Shown here one piece after another: positions 27,103 to 37,400 of a stretch of DNA of 64,000 nucleotides; the stretch's first letter is position 1, and every line of letters starts with the position of its first letter. The DNA is from Planctomycetaceae bacterium (GTDB lineage: Bacteria; Planctomycetota; Planctomycetia; Planctomycetales; Planctomycetaceae): the NCBI GenBank assembly GCA_024742875.1, contig JANSXP010000006.1, positions 148,049 through 212,048 on the forward strand, written 5' to 3'. Under the pieces are notes generated by a model. It ran no database searches, had not been told where the DNA came from, and saw nothing but the letters and a program-made list of their open reading frames with translations. A program made the position numbers and the translations under genes.

Positions 27103-28335
27103 TCAGCTGAGTTCTGTTTTCAGTCCCGTCAATCGGCTGGCTGCCGGCGTCTGGGGGTCCTGCACATTCAGCGACGCCCCCAGGCACTCTGCCAGTTGCG
27201 GCAGTTGACTGTTGTAGTAACGACTGAACGTCAGCTCCCCTGATACCTCGCCCGTTACACGGAGCACATTCGTAAAATAGCCCGTCTCCAGTTCCAGTTG
27301 ACTGGCCTGCTGACTGATTTCCAGCACCGTGTCTGCGGCAATCAGCCCGGGCTGTACGAGTCGCCAGCCCGAGTCAAGTCGCTGCAGGCGACAACGGGTG
27401 CGGGCGGCAAACGGACCAAATTCACTGACGGGAAACACGCTGATTTCGGATTTCGCCTGCTGCGGCGGTGCCAGCATGGCCCAGCAGGCGTCCATCAACA
27501 TCGTTCGGAAGAAGACTTCTCGCCGATACACCCACCGAAACACGATCGCGGCCGCCAGAAACAGGGCGAGATTGATCACGGTCGCCAGTGTCGGACTGTA
27601 GCCGTAAACCGCCATCAGAAAAGCGCATGCTGCCTTGTTGGCAATTTCGAAGATGGCGTCCACGGTGGGAATCGGGGTGATCCAGATCAGCACTTCGAAG
27701 AAGAACTTAACCGTGTTGATCACGAACACATTGATAATGGCGGCGATGGCCAGCAGCGTGCTGATGGTGAAACTCAGCGGGGACATCAAAACGACAGTCT
27801 GATCCGGCAGCAGAGCGGGCTGCCCGGCCGTCTCAGCGTCCAGCCCGGCGGTCTGCTGCACCAGAAACTTCAACACCAGCATCGTGATAATCCCCGCCCA
27901 CGCTTCCACCTGATCCACGGCCTGGGCAAACGGCTTGCTGACTTTGGTAAAGCGGGGCACCGACGTGAGCACAGTGAGAATGAGAAACACGACAAACACG
28001 GTTTCGTTGTGCAGCGGAGAGGCTTCCCCCAGAAATGCATTGTCCGGCGCCACAAAGCCCTGGCCGTACAGTGCCAGTCCCGACAAACAGGCGATGCCGA
28101 AAAACGGCGACAATGCGACGGGAGCCAGAGGGCCCAGCCAGTCGGCCACGCCGAGTGACTGGCTCAGTTGCTGCGCCTGAGCGATTTCCGCGGAGGAAAT
28201 GGGGGCCTCCCGATTTCCCGCGCGGGAGGCGCTTTGTCCCCGCCCATCGAGTGAGACCACTGTCAGCAGCAGAAAGACTGCCAGCATCAACTGGCGAACG
28301 AAATGGGGCGACGAGCAGGAATTGGCTGTTGTCAT
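27103..28335 (-). CDS. Multi-pass membrane protein upstream of rhomboid
   Basis: A 410-residue protein with a signal or first helix (about 12-32) and several further hydrophobic segments, such as LGPLAPVALSPFFGIACL, VFVVFLILTVLT and the pair around AAIINVFVINTVKFFFEVLI. The C-terminal third is soluble and resembles a beta-rich domain. I do not recognise it. Probably cotranscribed with the rhomboid protease, so it may be a substrate or partner, which is inference. Confidence 0.75.
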   Translation of the reverse strand: MTTANSCSSPHFVRQLMLAVFLLLTVVSLDGRGQSASRAGNREAPISSAEIAQAQQLSQSLGVADWLGPLAPVALSPFFGIACLSGLALYGQGFVAPDNAFLGEASPLHNETVFVVFLILTVLTSVPRFTKVSKPFAQAVDQVEAWAGIITMLVLKFLVQQTAGLDAETAGQPALLPDQTVVLMSPLSFTISTLLAIAAIINVFVINTVKFFFEVLIWITPIPTVDAIFEIANKAACAFLMAVYGYSPTLATVINLALFLAAAIVFRWVYRREVFFRTMLMDACWAMLAPPQQAKSEISVFPVSEFGPFAARTRCRLQRLDSGWRLVQPGLIAADTVLEISQQASQLELETGYFTNVLRVTGEVSGELTFSRYYNSQLPQLAECLGASLNVQDPQTPAASRLTGLKTELS

Positions 28336-28508
28336 GACGGGAACCGCATTTGAACGACTGAAGATCGGCATCTTAATCAGTGAAGGCCGTTTCCTGACAC
28401 CCCCGAGCGGTCAAAGAACTCCACCACTTCCGGGGTCATATTGCCCGGGATTTCGCGGGATGTTACAACCGCCCGGCACGAGGCCCCATCTCTGCAGGAG
28501 GCAGCAAC

Positions 28509-29726
28509 ATGACGGAACCCGCGTCGGATCGGCAGACCAGGATCAGGACTTCACGCCCAAAGCGACGGCGATCACGCGCGTTTCGCTGCGGTGCCGGGCT
28601 GATCGTGGCGGCGGCCGTTCTGGTCTCGCTGGAACTGTCGGTGCGCGCGTTGACGGCAGACCCTGGCAGTCGACGATTCCAGCAGATTAATCAGATTGTT
28701 CTGTTTCTGGGCACTCACGAATCCGACCTGATGCTGGACGCCGATCCGGAGCGCTTCTGGAAACTGAAGCCAGGCGTGCGGATTGAAGATTCCCGCAACG
28801 ACTTCTGGAAAGGACGCGTGTCGAATTCGCTCGGATTTCGCAACCCGGAATTTGAAATCGCACGCAAAGAGGGTTCGCTGCGTATCGTCTGCTTTGGCGA
28901 CAGCAGCACTTTCGGCATTGGCAACCGCATGGCAGAGACGTGGCCCGCTCAGCTGGAAACGCAGTTACGTTCGACCGACTGTTCGGCAGACTTCTCACAG
29001 ATTGAAGTGATCAATGCGGGCGTCCCAGGCTACTCATCGTGGCAGGGGCTGCAGCATATGCGGCAGGAGATTGGTCGACTGCAGCCGGACATTGTGCTGG
29101 CCTCCTACGCGAATAATGACTTCTGGCACTGGGACGACGCCACGGACAGGGCTCATGCCGAGCGGTTTCGGCAGTCCACCTTGCGCAGTGTGCTGCTGCG
29201 CAGTCGCGTGGCCTGTCTGTTTGACGATCTGCTGTCGCAACTTCGGCAGCCGGGGGCGGAAGCGCTGCAGTCGCCCTCACCCAACAAGCGCTGGGCGCAG
29301 ACGGCAACAGTCAATTACGTGAGTCCGATTCCGCAATGGACACGACGTGTGCCGCTGGACGACTTTCGAAACAACCTTTCCGCCATGGCAGATCTTTGCG
29401 GAGAACATCAGGCTGCGTGCATCTTCGTGAAATGGCCCGACCAGCCTCTGGCGTCCGGGCAGGGCAGTCCGCGTGAAGAGTACCATGAGGTTCTGGGGCA
29501 GATCGCGGCGGAACGTCGCCTGGCTGTCGCTGATGTTGTCGCTTCGTTTCAGCGGCACCCCTGGTCCGTGGACACGTACATTCCCAATGACATCGTCCAT
29601 GTTGACAGAGCGGGAAATGCTCTGGCCGCTCAGGCGGCCCTGGCAGCCGTCCGTCAGGTGCTCGGAACACCAGGCTCCACGGACATTGGTTCGCCCGGCC
29701 CCATTGCTTCTGTGCCGACCAACTGA
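28509..29726 (+). CDS. SGNH/GDSL hydrolase, membrane-anchored
   Basis: A 405-residue protein with a basic N-terminus and one hydrophobic anchor (about 28-47). The SGNH fold is read from GDSS (nucleophile Ser132, block I), GVPGYSS (block II Gly), SYANND (block III Asn) and a C-terminal DIVHVDRAGN (Asp-x-x-His, block V). Such enzymes are esterases or acyl hydrolases acting on lipids or O-acetylated glycans. Good ribosome site (GGAGG) upstream. No close gene neighbour on its strand; a terminator-like hairpin follows. Confidence 0.9.
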   Translation: MTEPASDRQTRIRTSRPKRRRSRAFRCGAGLIVAAAVLVSLELSVRALTADPGSRRFQQINQIVLFLGTHESDLMLDADPERFWKLKPGVRIEDSRNDFWKGRVSNSLGFRNPEFEIARKEGSLRIVCFGDSSTFGIGNRMAETWPAQLETQLRSTDCSADFSQIEVINAGVPGYSSWQGLQHMRQEIGRLQPDIVLASYANNDFWHWDDATDRAHAERFRQSTLRSVLLRSRVACLFDDLLSQLRQPGAEALQSPSPNKRWAQTATVNYVSPIPQWTRRVPLDDFRNNLSAMADLCGEHQAACIFVKWPDQPLASGQGSPREEYHEVLGQIAAERRLAVADVVASFQRHPWSVDTYIPNDIVHVDRAGNALAAQAALAAVRQVLGTPGSTDIGSPGPIASVPTN

Positions 29727-30043
29727 CAGAGTCGTCAGCATTCTGGTTACCGCCAGTTGCGTCCCGCCTCCATCCGGTGGAGCAGTCACGACAGCGCCGT
29801 GTCAGCAGGGGCTCGCGTGTCCAGCCATCACGCCACAGACGGCCCGTCATCAGATCTCCACCGCGCAGATTTTTGCCAGCGACACCGGCTTCCGGCAGAA
29901 TCAGCTCACTAACTCTGAGTGAGTTTTTGGAGTCTGAGGGGAAGCGCTCAAAAGTGCAGGATTGCCTTTCAGTGAGATGAGGGCTTTCACTAACCTCCCG
30001 AGGTCAAACCCGCACCCGGAACCACACTCACGAAAGGGCCGTC
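29727..30043. other. Intergenic gap after the SGNH hydrolase
   Basis: A 317-base gap. It holds a probable terminator at 29905-29928 and the leader of the next small gene. Small frames within it are Arg/Ser-rich and not convincing. Confidence 0.4.
29905..29928 (+). terminator. Probable rho-independent terminator
   Basis: A six-pair stem (CTCACT with AGTGAG, loop of seven) followed by TTTTT, about 180 bases after the SGNH gene. The stem is short, so strength is uncertain. Confidence 0.5.
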
Positions 30044-30247
30044 ATGAAGTGTTCACGTTGCGGCGAATCCAAGTACATTCGAATCAGTGAAAGTAAGGAT
30101 CGTCTGCTATTTCGCCTGTTTCTGGGCCGCTGCCTGCGATGTCACTATTGCGGCGACACATTCATGGCTCCTGTGTGGAAGTCATTCCGACCAGCGCGGA
30201 CAGCCTCACGACGGGTGGTCGCCCGTCGTCAGGAAGCGCTCGGCTAA
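30044..30247 (+). CDS. Small zinc-ribbon-like protein
   Basis: A 67-residue basic protein with two CxxC knuckles: CSRCG (3-7) and CHYCGD (33-38), typical of a zinc ribbon. Between them lies an aromatic/basic segment RLLFRLFLGRCLRC. The tail is Arg-rich (about seven Arg in the last 25), so nucleic-acid or ribosome binding is possible. AAAGG precedes the ATG. No family assigned. It is convergent with mutM. Confidence 0.65.
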   Translation: MKCSRCGESKYIRISESKDRLLFRLFLGRCLRCHYCGDTFMAPVWKSFRPARTASRRVVARRQEALG

Positions 30248-30291
30248 CGTATCGCTTTCGCCGTGACGTCAGACGATGCGGTCCGCCGCCG

Positions 30292-31128
30292 CTACTTCTG
30301 ACACGAGGGACAGTAAAAGGTAGATCGCTGTGCCTGCACGATTCGTTTGATTTTGGTGTCAGCGCACTTATCACACGCCTCGCCAGCCTTCTGATAGACC
30401 ACGTGGGCGTTCTGGTAAGAACCATCCTTATTCAGAGCGTTGCGGTACGTCCCGTCACCCAGAGTGGAGCCTTCGTACTCAATCGCCTTCTCGAGGACTG
30501 ACAGCGTCGCCTCGTGCAGTTTGGCGATCTGGCCGCTTGTAAGTCGGTGCGCCCCGCGATTGGGGGAAATGCCGGCACGATGCAGGATCTCACTGGCGTA
30601 GAGATTGCCAATGCCAGCCACCAGCTTCTGGTCAAGAAGCGCGACTTTTACCGGCCGTTTCGTCCGCTGCAGCTGAGCTTTCCACACGGCCGGCGTCATC
30701 TCGAGGGCATCGGGTCCCAGCTTGTCCCTCAGAGCAGACATCCCTTCAGGGTCCAGCAGACTGACGGTTCCCAGTCCGCGACGATCCCAAAACTCAAAAG
30801 AACTGCGCCGACCCCGCTTTGGCTTCAGATGCCAGCACAGTCGGCGATGCTCCGACGTGGGGGGATCGGCGACCAGCATCAGGCCCGTCATGCGGGGCTC
30901 CACGACGATCGCGTCGCCTGTCTCCAGTTCAACAATCACCCGTTTCGCGAATCTGGTCACCCGCAAAATCGTCGTATTTCGGACTTTTTGCCGGAAGCTC
31001 CGCGACGACGGCGTTACCTGTATCGGACGTCGCGTGCAGGGGCAGAATTCCAGATCGAGGATCGTGCGACCTTCCAGTTCGGGCCGCAATCCCCGCACCA
31101 TCGTTTCAACTTCCGGTAATTCCGGCAT
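30292..31128 (-). CDS. mutM: Formamidopyrimidine-DNA glycosylase
   Basis: A 278-residue DNA repair enzyme that removes 8-oxoguanine and formamidopyrimidines, with lyase activity. N-terminal PELPEV puts the catalytic Pro2 and Glu3 after Met removal. The C-terminal zinc finger uses Cys252, Cys255, Cys273 and Cys276. The helix-two-turn-helix region is [23 protein letters not shown] at 31128 is chosen because it starts PELPEV; the open frame extends 28 codons upstream. Confidence 0.96.
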   Translation of the reverse strand: MPELPEVETMVRGLRPELEGRTILDLEFCPCTRRPIQVTPSSRSFRQKVRNTTILRVTRFAKRVIVELETGDAIVVEPRMTGLMLVADPPTSEHRRLCWHLKPKRGRRSSFEFWDRRGLGTVSLLDPEGMSALRDKLGPDALEMTPAVWKAQLQRTKRPVKVALLDQKLVAGIGNLYASEILHRAGISPNRGAHRLTSGQIAKLHEATLSVLEKAIEYEGSTLGDGTYRNALNKDGSYQNAHVVYQKAGEACDKCADTKIKRIVQAQRSTFYCPSCQK

Positions 31129-31445
31129 CGTCTGCGTCTCGTTTGTATTTTTTCGAATTTTCGTACTGGGCAGGCTGAAAGCATAATTGGGAATGCGTGC
31201 GAGCTGAAGCATCCGTGGGGCAGGGGCGGTCGCCCGTATTTGCCGGCGTCAAACGTGCAGGATGTGCTGGAAATCGTGGATTATTCTTGACCACGGTAAC
31301 TCCCACGACGATGCTTGGAACTAGGTTTTCAGGCCGCCAAATGACGAGTGCGCGCCTCCGGATTCCCGGTTTGCCCACTCGTCTGCTCACCAGAGCCCAG
31401 TGAATCGAATTCACACCTTCAGGAAATCAGATCAAGGGCATTCTT
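31129..31445. other. Intergenic gap between mutM and DUF1598 gene
   Basis: A 317-base gap between divergent genes, expected to hold both promoters. No convincing boxes or genes were recognised. Confidence 0.4.
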
Positions 31446-33086
31446 ATGCTGCGTTCACCGTTTCAGCTGCTCCTTATTGCCGCGATGACATCGACGATGG
31501 CCGTTCGAGCCACAGCAGATGAAGTCGAGGCGGGCGTGAAGGCTTCCGCTCTGCGAATGCAGGCCCGAGTGGCCGCCGAGCAGGGCGACTTCACCACAGC
31601 GCTGCAGGACATTGAGCAGGCTGCTCGGCTGCAGGGTGATCGTGCCACGGCCGATCGGGCCCGCAAGCTGAAGCCCCAAATTCAGGGCGGCAGTCAGTTC
31701 TGGGATCCCACCGAGCTGATCAACCTGATTCAGTCACAAACCAGCCCGCCCGCCATGTGGATTGATGTGGACGGCGAAGGCGGAACCATCACGCCCAACT
31801 CACAGGGTGTGTTTGTCGCGGCTCCTGCTGTGCTGAAGGCACTGTCTCAGATCAAGGACGACAGCCACCTGCAGGACGCTGTGAAATTTGTTCGCAATGC
31901 CAACCACAACAAAGACGTTCGCAAAGCTTCCAAACTGCGAATGGTGTCTTTGGTCCGACTGGAACAGCACGTCAAAGAACTGCTGGCCGCCGGCCAGGAA
32001 ATCCCCGCGGACGTCGCCAACCTGGCCGGGCTGACGCGTATCGAGTACCTGCTGGTCTATCCGGAAACTGGTGACATTGTGATCGCCGGCCCTGCCGCTG
32101 ACTGGAACACAGACGCCTCTGGCCGCACGGTCAGCCTAGACGGACGCCCCACTCTGCAGCTGGACGACCTGGTGACTCTGTCACGAGCATTCAGCGACAC
32201 GGGCGCTGGTTTCTTTATGTGCACCATCGATCCCAAACAGGATCAGGTCGCGACCGTTCAGGAATATGTCAACAAGCATGTGGCCAAACTCAATCGCCGC
32301 AATGCGGATGAATTCACACGCCAGGTCGAACAGGGTCTGGGTCTGCAGAACGTGTTCGTGAAGGGCATTCCCCAAAATTCTCGCGTCGCCTCTGTGATTG
32401 TTGAAGCCGACTACCGCATGAAGGAAATCGGCATTGGCAAACGCAAAGGCCCGGAAGGCATGAAGAGTTACTTTGACCTGCTGACTCGCTCTGAGCAGCG
32501 TGGCTCCGGATCGATGGACGCCCTTCGCTGGTGGATGGCCGTTGGCTATGACGCGGTTAACATGTCGCAGTCTGGTCACGTCTTCGAATTTGCCGGCAAC
32601 CCCGTTCAGTGTCTGAGTGAAGATCAGGTAGTTGGCCCTGGTGGCCAGCGAACCGGCACGGGCAAAGCCACGCGTGCCAACGCAAAGTTTGCGGACCTGT
32701 TCACCCGTTTCCTGCCGGATCTGGCAAAACAGGACGTCGTCTTTGCCGACCTGGAGAACATCTTCGACCTGTCCATGGTGGCCGCTCTGGTCAACGCTCA
32801 CGGACTGGCCGGACAGGTGGGCTGGACGCCTGAAACATTTGTCAGCCGCAACAGCTTCCCCACACGTGAGCTGGATGTTCCCGCCGAACTGATGACCGCC
32901 GCAGCACACCGCGTTTATCCGGGAGGCAGCATTGTGATCCAGGTCGCAGGTGGTGTTCGCGTCGATCTGGACGAATACGTGAATGGTCGTGGCAAAGTGG
33001 CCATCAGCGCAGAGCTGGATCAGCAAAGCTCCAAAGCCACCCCACGGGGACAGCAGGACGGTCGCTGGTGGTGGGACGCCAACTAG
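31446..33086 (+). CDS. Secreted DUF1598 protein
   Basis: A 546-residue protein with a signal peptide (about 1-24). The stretch AGFFMCTIDPKQDQV and the following LARLTR-type beta/helix pattern match DUF1598, a family described chiefly from planctomycetes and with no known function. N-terminal 30-70 is helical (RMQARVAAEQGDFTTALQDI), like a short TPR. Gly/Gln-rich tail. A strong hairpin terminator follows 29 bases after the stop, so it is a single-gene unit. Confidence 0.85.
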   Translation: MLRSPFQLLLIAAMTSTMAVRATADEVEAGVKASALRMQARVAAEQGDFTTALQDIEQAARLQGDRATADRARKLKPQIQGGSQFWDPTELINLIQSQTSPPAMWIDVDGEGGTITPNSQGVFVAAPAVLKALSQIKDDSHLQDAVKFVRNANHNKDVRKASKLRMVSLVRLEQHVKELLAAGQEIPADVANLAGLTRIEYLLVYPETGDIVIAGPAADWNTDASGRTVSLDGRPTLQLDDLVTLSRAFSDTGAGFFMCTIDPKQDQVATVQEYVNKHVAKLNRRNADEFTRQVEQGLGLQNVFVKGIPQNSRVASVIVEADYRMKEIGIGKRKGPEGMKSYFDLLTRSEQRGSGSMDALRWWMAVGYDAVNMSQSGHVFEFAGNPVQCLSEDQVVGPGGQRTGTGKATRANAKFADLFTRFLPDLAKQDVVFADLENIFDLSMVAALVNAHGLAGQVGWTPETFVSRNSFPTRELDVPAELMTAAAHRVYPGGSIVIQVAGGVRVDLDEYVNGRGKVAISAELDQQSSKATPRGQQDGRWWWDAN

Positions 33087-33113
33087 TCGCAATCGCAAGC
33101 TCTGAATATTACG

Positions 33114-33148
33114 AAGCGAGTCTCCCCGCGAGACTCGCTTTTTTTTTT
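33114..33148 (+). terminator. Strong rho-independent terminator
   Basis: A perfect 9-pair stem GCGAGTCTC/GAGACTCGC (33116-33124 and 33130-33138, extendable to 11 pairs by flanking AA/TT) with a 5-base loop and a run of ten T. It ends the DUF1598 gene. Confidence 0.95.
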
Positions 33149-33183
33149 GCGTTCAAGGACTGGCGCGCTCCTGCGGTTCCCGC

Positions 33184-33597
33184 TCAATCCTGCCCGCAGT
33201 GTTCAGCGCTGTTTTGCCCCCTGCCGATCCACCGCAGCAGCCCCCACACCACTGCGGCGCCAAGAAAGTAGGGCGGAAAGTCATCCCAGTGGAACGAAGT
33301 CCCCAGCAGCCCTGCGCCCAGTCGCGTGGCCCGGAAGCTGGCGAGTGGTTCCGGATTCCACAATTGGCCAATTTCAATCACGCAGGTGGCAAGCAGCACC
33401 AAAATGGCAATGCGATTTACCGACTCCTGGCGCGGCCAGATTGCGAACGCAAAAGTCATCCAGAATACGACGTAAGGAATTCCACCGCCGTTCGCTGCCC
33501 ACCACGCAGGAAGACGGGATCGGTAGCCAGCGTAGGCCAGCAAAAGCAACGCGCTGGCCACACACAGTACGCCAGAGCCTATTCGTTGTCGGTTCAT
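33184..33597 (-). CDS. DUF2809 membrane protein
   Basis: A 137-residue protein with four predicted helices (about 7-22, 42-57, 64-83 and 105-120). The segment LLGTSFHWDDFPPYFLGAAVVWGLLRW matches the conserved C-terminal part of DUF2809 (a small uncharacterised integral membrane family, VanZ-like in shape). Cytoplasmic tail is basic and short. It converges on the terminator behind the DUF1598 gene. Confidence 0.8.
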   Translation of the reverse strand: MNRQRIGSGVLCVASALLLLAYAGYRSRLPAWWAANGGGIPYVVFWMTFAFAIWPRQESVNRIAILVLLATCVIEIGQLWNPEPLASFRATRLGAGLLGTSFHWDDFPPYFLGAAVVWGLLRWIGRGQNSAEHCGQD

Positions 33598-33762
33598 GAT
33601 TGACGGTTTCGTGGCCGAGTGCAGGTCGAGAGCATCCGATGCCAGACCGGCATGTTAGCGGCCTGAAGCGGACCGTCACAACACCAGCAACTGAGCGGCG
33701 CAAGGGGCATCAGTGCGTCCCCCCCCCCAGGCGATCACGTGAAATCTGCCGTTTGACTGTTT

Positions 33763-34377
33763 ATGCTCGATCCTATGAACCCGGATGCCTCGAACGACCA
33801 AACCCGAAGCAGCCTGCTGCGGCGGGTGCGCGATCCGTCTGATGAGACGGCCTGGGAACAGTTCCACGATCTGTATTCGCCACTCATGTACGAGTACGCC
33901 GTCAGTCGCGGCCTGCAGCCGGCCGATGCAGAGGAAGTGCGGTCCGAGTGCCTGATGACGATGGCCCGGCAAATCTCCGCCTTTCGGTACGAACGCCGCC
34001 GCGGCACGTTTCGATCGTGGTTGCGGACGATCGTCGTCCGTCGCGTCATCGATCAGTTTCGGCGAAGAGGGCGGCCAGTCACCGGGCTGGAATCTCCGGA
34101 AACCGTCCCCGATGCATCCGACCGCCCCGACGAACTCTGGGAACGCATGTGGCGGGAGAATCATTTGCAGCACTGCATGAGTCAGGTCAAGCCACTGGTC
34201 TCTGCAGCGACCTGGGAAATCTTCGAGTCACTCGTCGACGAACGGGAGTCCGTTGACGAACTCTGTCAGCGGCTGCAGATTTCACGAAATCAGGCTTACA
34301 AGGCACGCAGCCGGGTGCTGGCGTTGATTCGCGACAAGATGAAGTATCTGGACCCGGATACAGCCACCGATTCGTAA
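33763..34377 (+). CDS. RNA polymerase ECF-type sigma factor
   Basis: A 204-residue sigma-70-family protein with region 2 (DLYSPLMYEYAVSRGLQPADAEEV... then FRYERRRGTFRSWLRTIVVRRVIDQFRRR) and region 4 (helix-turn-helix VDELCQRLQISRNQAYKARSRVLALI). It lacks regions 1 and 3, as ECF factors do. It is 29 bases upstream of a Ser/Thr kinase gene, so the two are probably one operon; in planctomycetes such pairs are known where kinase signalling may control the sigma factor. Target promoters cannot be read from this window. Confidence 0.92.
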   Translation: MLDPMNPDASNDQTRSSLLRRVRDPSDETAWEQFHDLYSPLMYEYAVSRGLQPADAEEVRSECLMTMARQISAFRYERRRGTFRSWLRTIVVRRVIDQFRRRGRPVTGLESPETVPDASDRPDELWERMWRENHLQHCMSQVKPLVSAATWEIFESLVDERESVDELCQRLQISRNQAYKARSRVLALIRDKMKYLDPDTATDS

Positions 34378-34406
34378 CCACCGTTTGTTGGGCAGGCACC
34401 TCCGCC

Positions 34407-37400
34407 ATGAGCTCAGATTCGTTTTCGTCAACTGACCCCCTCCCATCTGGGGGAGAAGATATCGCACCGGATGATGACAGGCTGCTCGCGGAGCTGCGGG
34501 CGATTCGACGAAAACAGACCGCTGAGACAGCCAGCGAGCGACCGCTGCCGGACAACAACCGCTATGAGGTTATCCGGGAGATCCGCCGTGGCGGCCAGGG
34601 CATTGTTTATGAAGCCATTCAACTGACCACGGGCCGACGCGTGGCACTGAAAGTGCTCTTGAACGGCGAATACAGCACGCCCGGTCATCGGCATCGATTT
34701 GAGCGGGAGGTCGATCTGCTGGCGGGATTGAATCATCCGCACGTCGTCACCCTGCATGATTCGGGCGTCCTGGGCAACCAGCTGTTCTATGCCATGGAGT
34801 TTGTGGACGGCGTCCCCCTGCATCATTTCGGGCCTTTGCGATTTACCAGTGAAACAGATTCACGGCAGGCCACGCAGCACCTTAAATCAGCGATCTGCTT
34901 TTTCACGTCCCTGACAGCGGCCGTGGCTTACTGCCATCAGCGCGGGCTGATTCATCGGGATCTGAAGCCTGGCAATGTCATGGTCAGCAAAGACGGGCAG
35001 CCAGTCCTTGTTGACTTTGGACTGGCCAAGTCGCTGAACGCCGCACGAATCACAGATTCCGACCTGACGTCGACCGGCGATTTCGTTGGCACCCTCGCGT
35101 ACGCCGCCCCGGAGCAGGCCACCGCGACCACGCCTGTGGCTGACGTCCGCAGCGACGTGTATTCGCTGGGCGCCATCCTCTATGAACTGGTGACCGGACA
35201 ACGACCGATTCCCGATGGAGTCAGTCCGGCCGAGTTCATCCGCCGCATTGCGGAACAACCGCCCGCTCGTCCGTCCGAACGCAACCCACAGGTCAATGTC
35301 GATCTGGAGATCATCATTCTCAAAGCGCTGTCGAAGGATCCGGATCGGCGCTATCAGTCGGCCGTGGAACTGCTGCGCGACATCGAACGCTGGCAACGAC
35401 ACCTGCCGATTGACGCGCGATCGGACAGCACCTGGTACGTCATCAGCCAGCGACTGAAAAGGCACAAACTGCCCGTCGGGTTCGCGGCCGGATTTGTGGT
35501 CCTGATGATGGCTTTTGGGGTCATCATGTTTCAGCTGTGGCAGAACGCCGTCAGGCAGAACGACGAAGCCGCCTTTCAGACCTACGTGGCGTCACTGTAC
35601 GCCGCAGACGCCGCTCATGCGGAGCACAGGCGACTCGACGCAGAAGATCATCTGAACCGTCCGCTGCCCGATTACCGTGGCTGGGAATGGGATTACCTGA
35701 AATCGCAGCTGAATCACTGCGACACGTGTATTCCGATTGGGAATGTCGGCGACCACATCGCCTGCTGGACACGATCCCCCGATCGCCACCACTTTATCAG
35801 TCTGGGAACTGAGGGGACGGTGTTTGTCACGGACATCGATTCCGGTACGGTCGTGCAGCAGATTGCGACTGACTTTACGGGCCTATCTATCGCCGTGGAC
35901 CAGATGAACGGTCGCCTGCTGGTGGGTGGTGACGACGGGATTCTCAGAGCGTACCCCCTGCTGGAAACAGAGGGTCCTGCCCATCGCATCTCCGATGCAG
36001 AATCAACGGCTCTCCGCTGGAGACCTGTGGCAAAGCTGCCCAGTGCGATTTCGGCCGTGTGCACGAGCCCCGACGGTCGGAGAATTTTTGTGGCGACGGG
36101 CACGGCGGGTTCGTGGGATGGTCAGTTTCAGACGCTGGACTCAGACGGACAGCCGGTGGCCGGTCCCCGGCGGGCGGGCCTGACCGCAAAGCACATTGCC
36201 ATCCGAGCGGACGGCCAGCTGCTGGCCGTCGGTTCGTCAGAACTGCAGTTGCGGGACGTGCAGAAAGGGAAGCTGCTGCAGGCTGTGGAACCACAATTTG
36301 CCACGCCTCCAGGCAGCACGTATACGCTGACGGATCTTGTCTTTTCTGATGACGGCCGACTGCTGGTCGCCGGTACGGATACAACAAGTGCCTTTGTGTG
36401 GGATCTGGCGGATCCCGCTCATCCGCGACAAATCGCCGAACTGGCCGAGCACTCCGCGGCCATCGCGAGTGTGGCGTTTTCGCCGGATGGCGACTCCATC
36501 GTCACATCGTCCCGGGATCAGTGCGTCCGTCTGTGGAGCACGACCGATGGCAGCCTGCAGTCCGTCTTTCACGGTATGGTGGGCTGGGGAACGGGCGTCC
36601 TGTTCAGTGCCGATGCGACGCGCATCATCGCAGCGGAGTCGCGACACCAACTCAACGTCTATCGAGCGAATCTGCACACCGGCAACTGGGAATCTCAGCG
36701 ACATCAATCCAGCATCATGACGGTGCGGTTCAGTCCGGATGGGCAGCTTGTCGCCACTGGTGGAGCCGATTATCTGATCCAGCTGACTGACGTCGCCACA
36801 GGGCAGATCACCACCACGCTGGCCGGCCATGAGGATATCGTGCAGACCGTGGCCTGGTCAGCCAGCGGCGAACAACTGCTGTCCGGAGACCTGTCCGGTC
36901 GCGTGCTGCTGTGGCAGGTCGGTAAGCATTCCGAGCAGTCCGGAATTCAGGAAGTGGCCCGCCTCGAATCGGCCGTCCGGGGAGTGGCTCTGTCATCCGA
37001 CAATCAACTGGCCTGCGTGGGCTGCATGGACGGTCATGTCTTTGTCTTTGATCTGACGCAGGACGGGAAACAGATCTCTGAGTGGTCTCACGCCGATTCT
37101 CTGCTGGCGCTGCGACTCTCCCGGCAGACAAACGCTCTGGTAACGGCCGGCGTGCATCAGCTGCATGTGATCGACCTGGCCAGCGGAGATGTTCGCAGCG
37201 AGATCACTCGGGAAGCCCATCATCACTACGCGTCGCTGGCCCTGCATCCCACGCGGGCAACGGTCGCCGTGGGCGGAAACTCGGGGCGGACGGCGGAACT
37301 GTCATTGAGTGATGGCACACTGATTGGGCAGTGGGACTGGCATCAAATGCCTCCGACTGCGGCCGCCTTTCACCCGCAGGGGACGCGGCTGGTCACGGCA

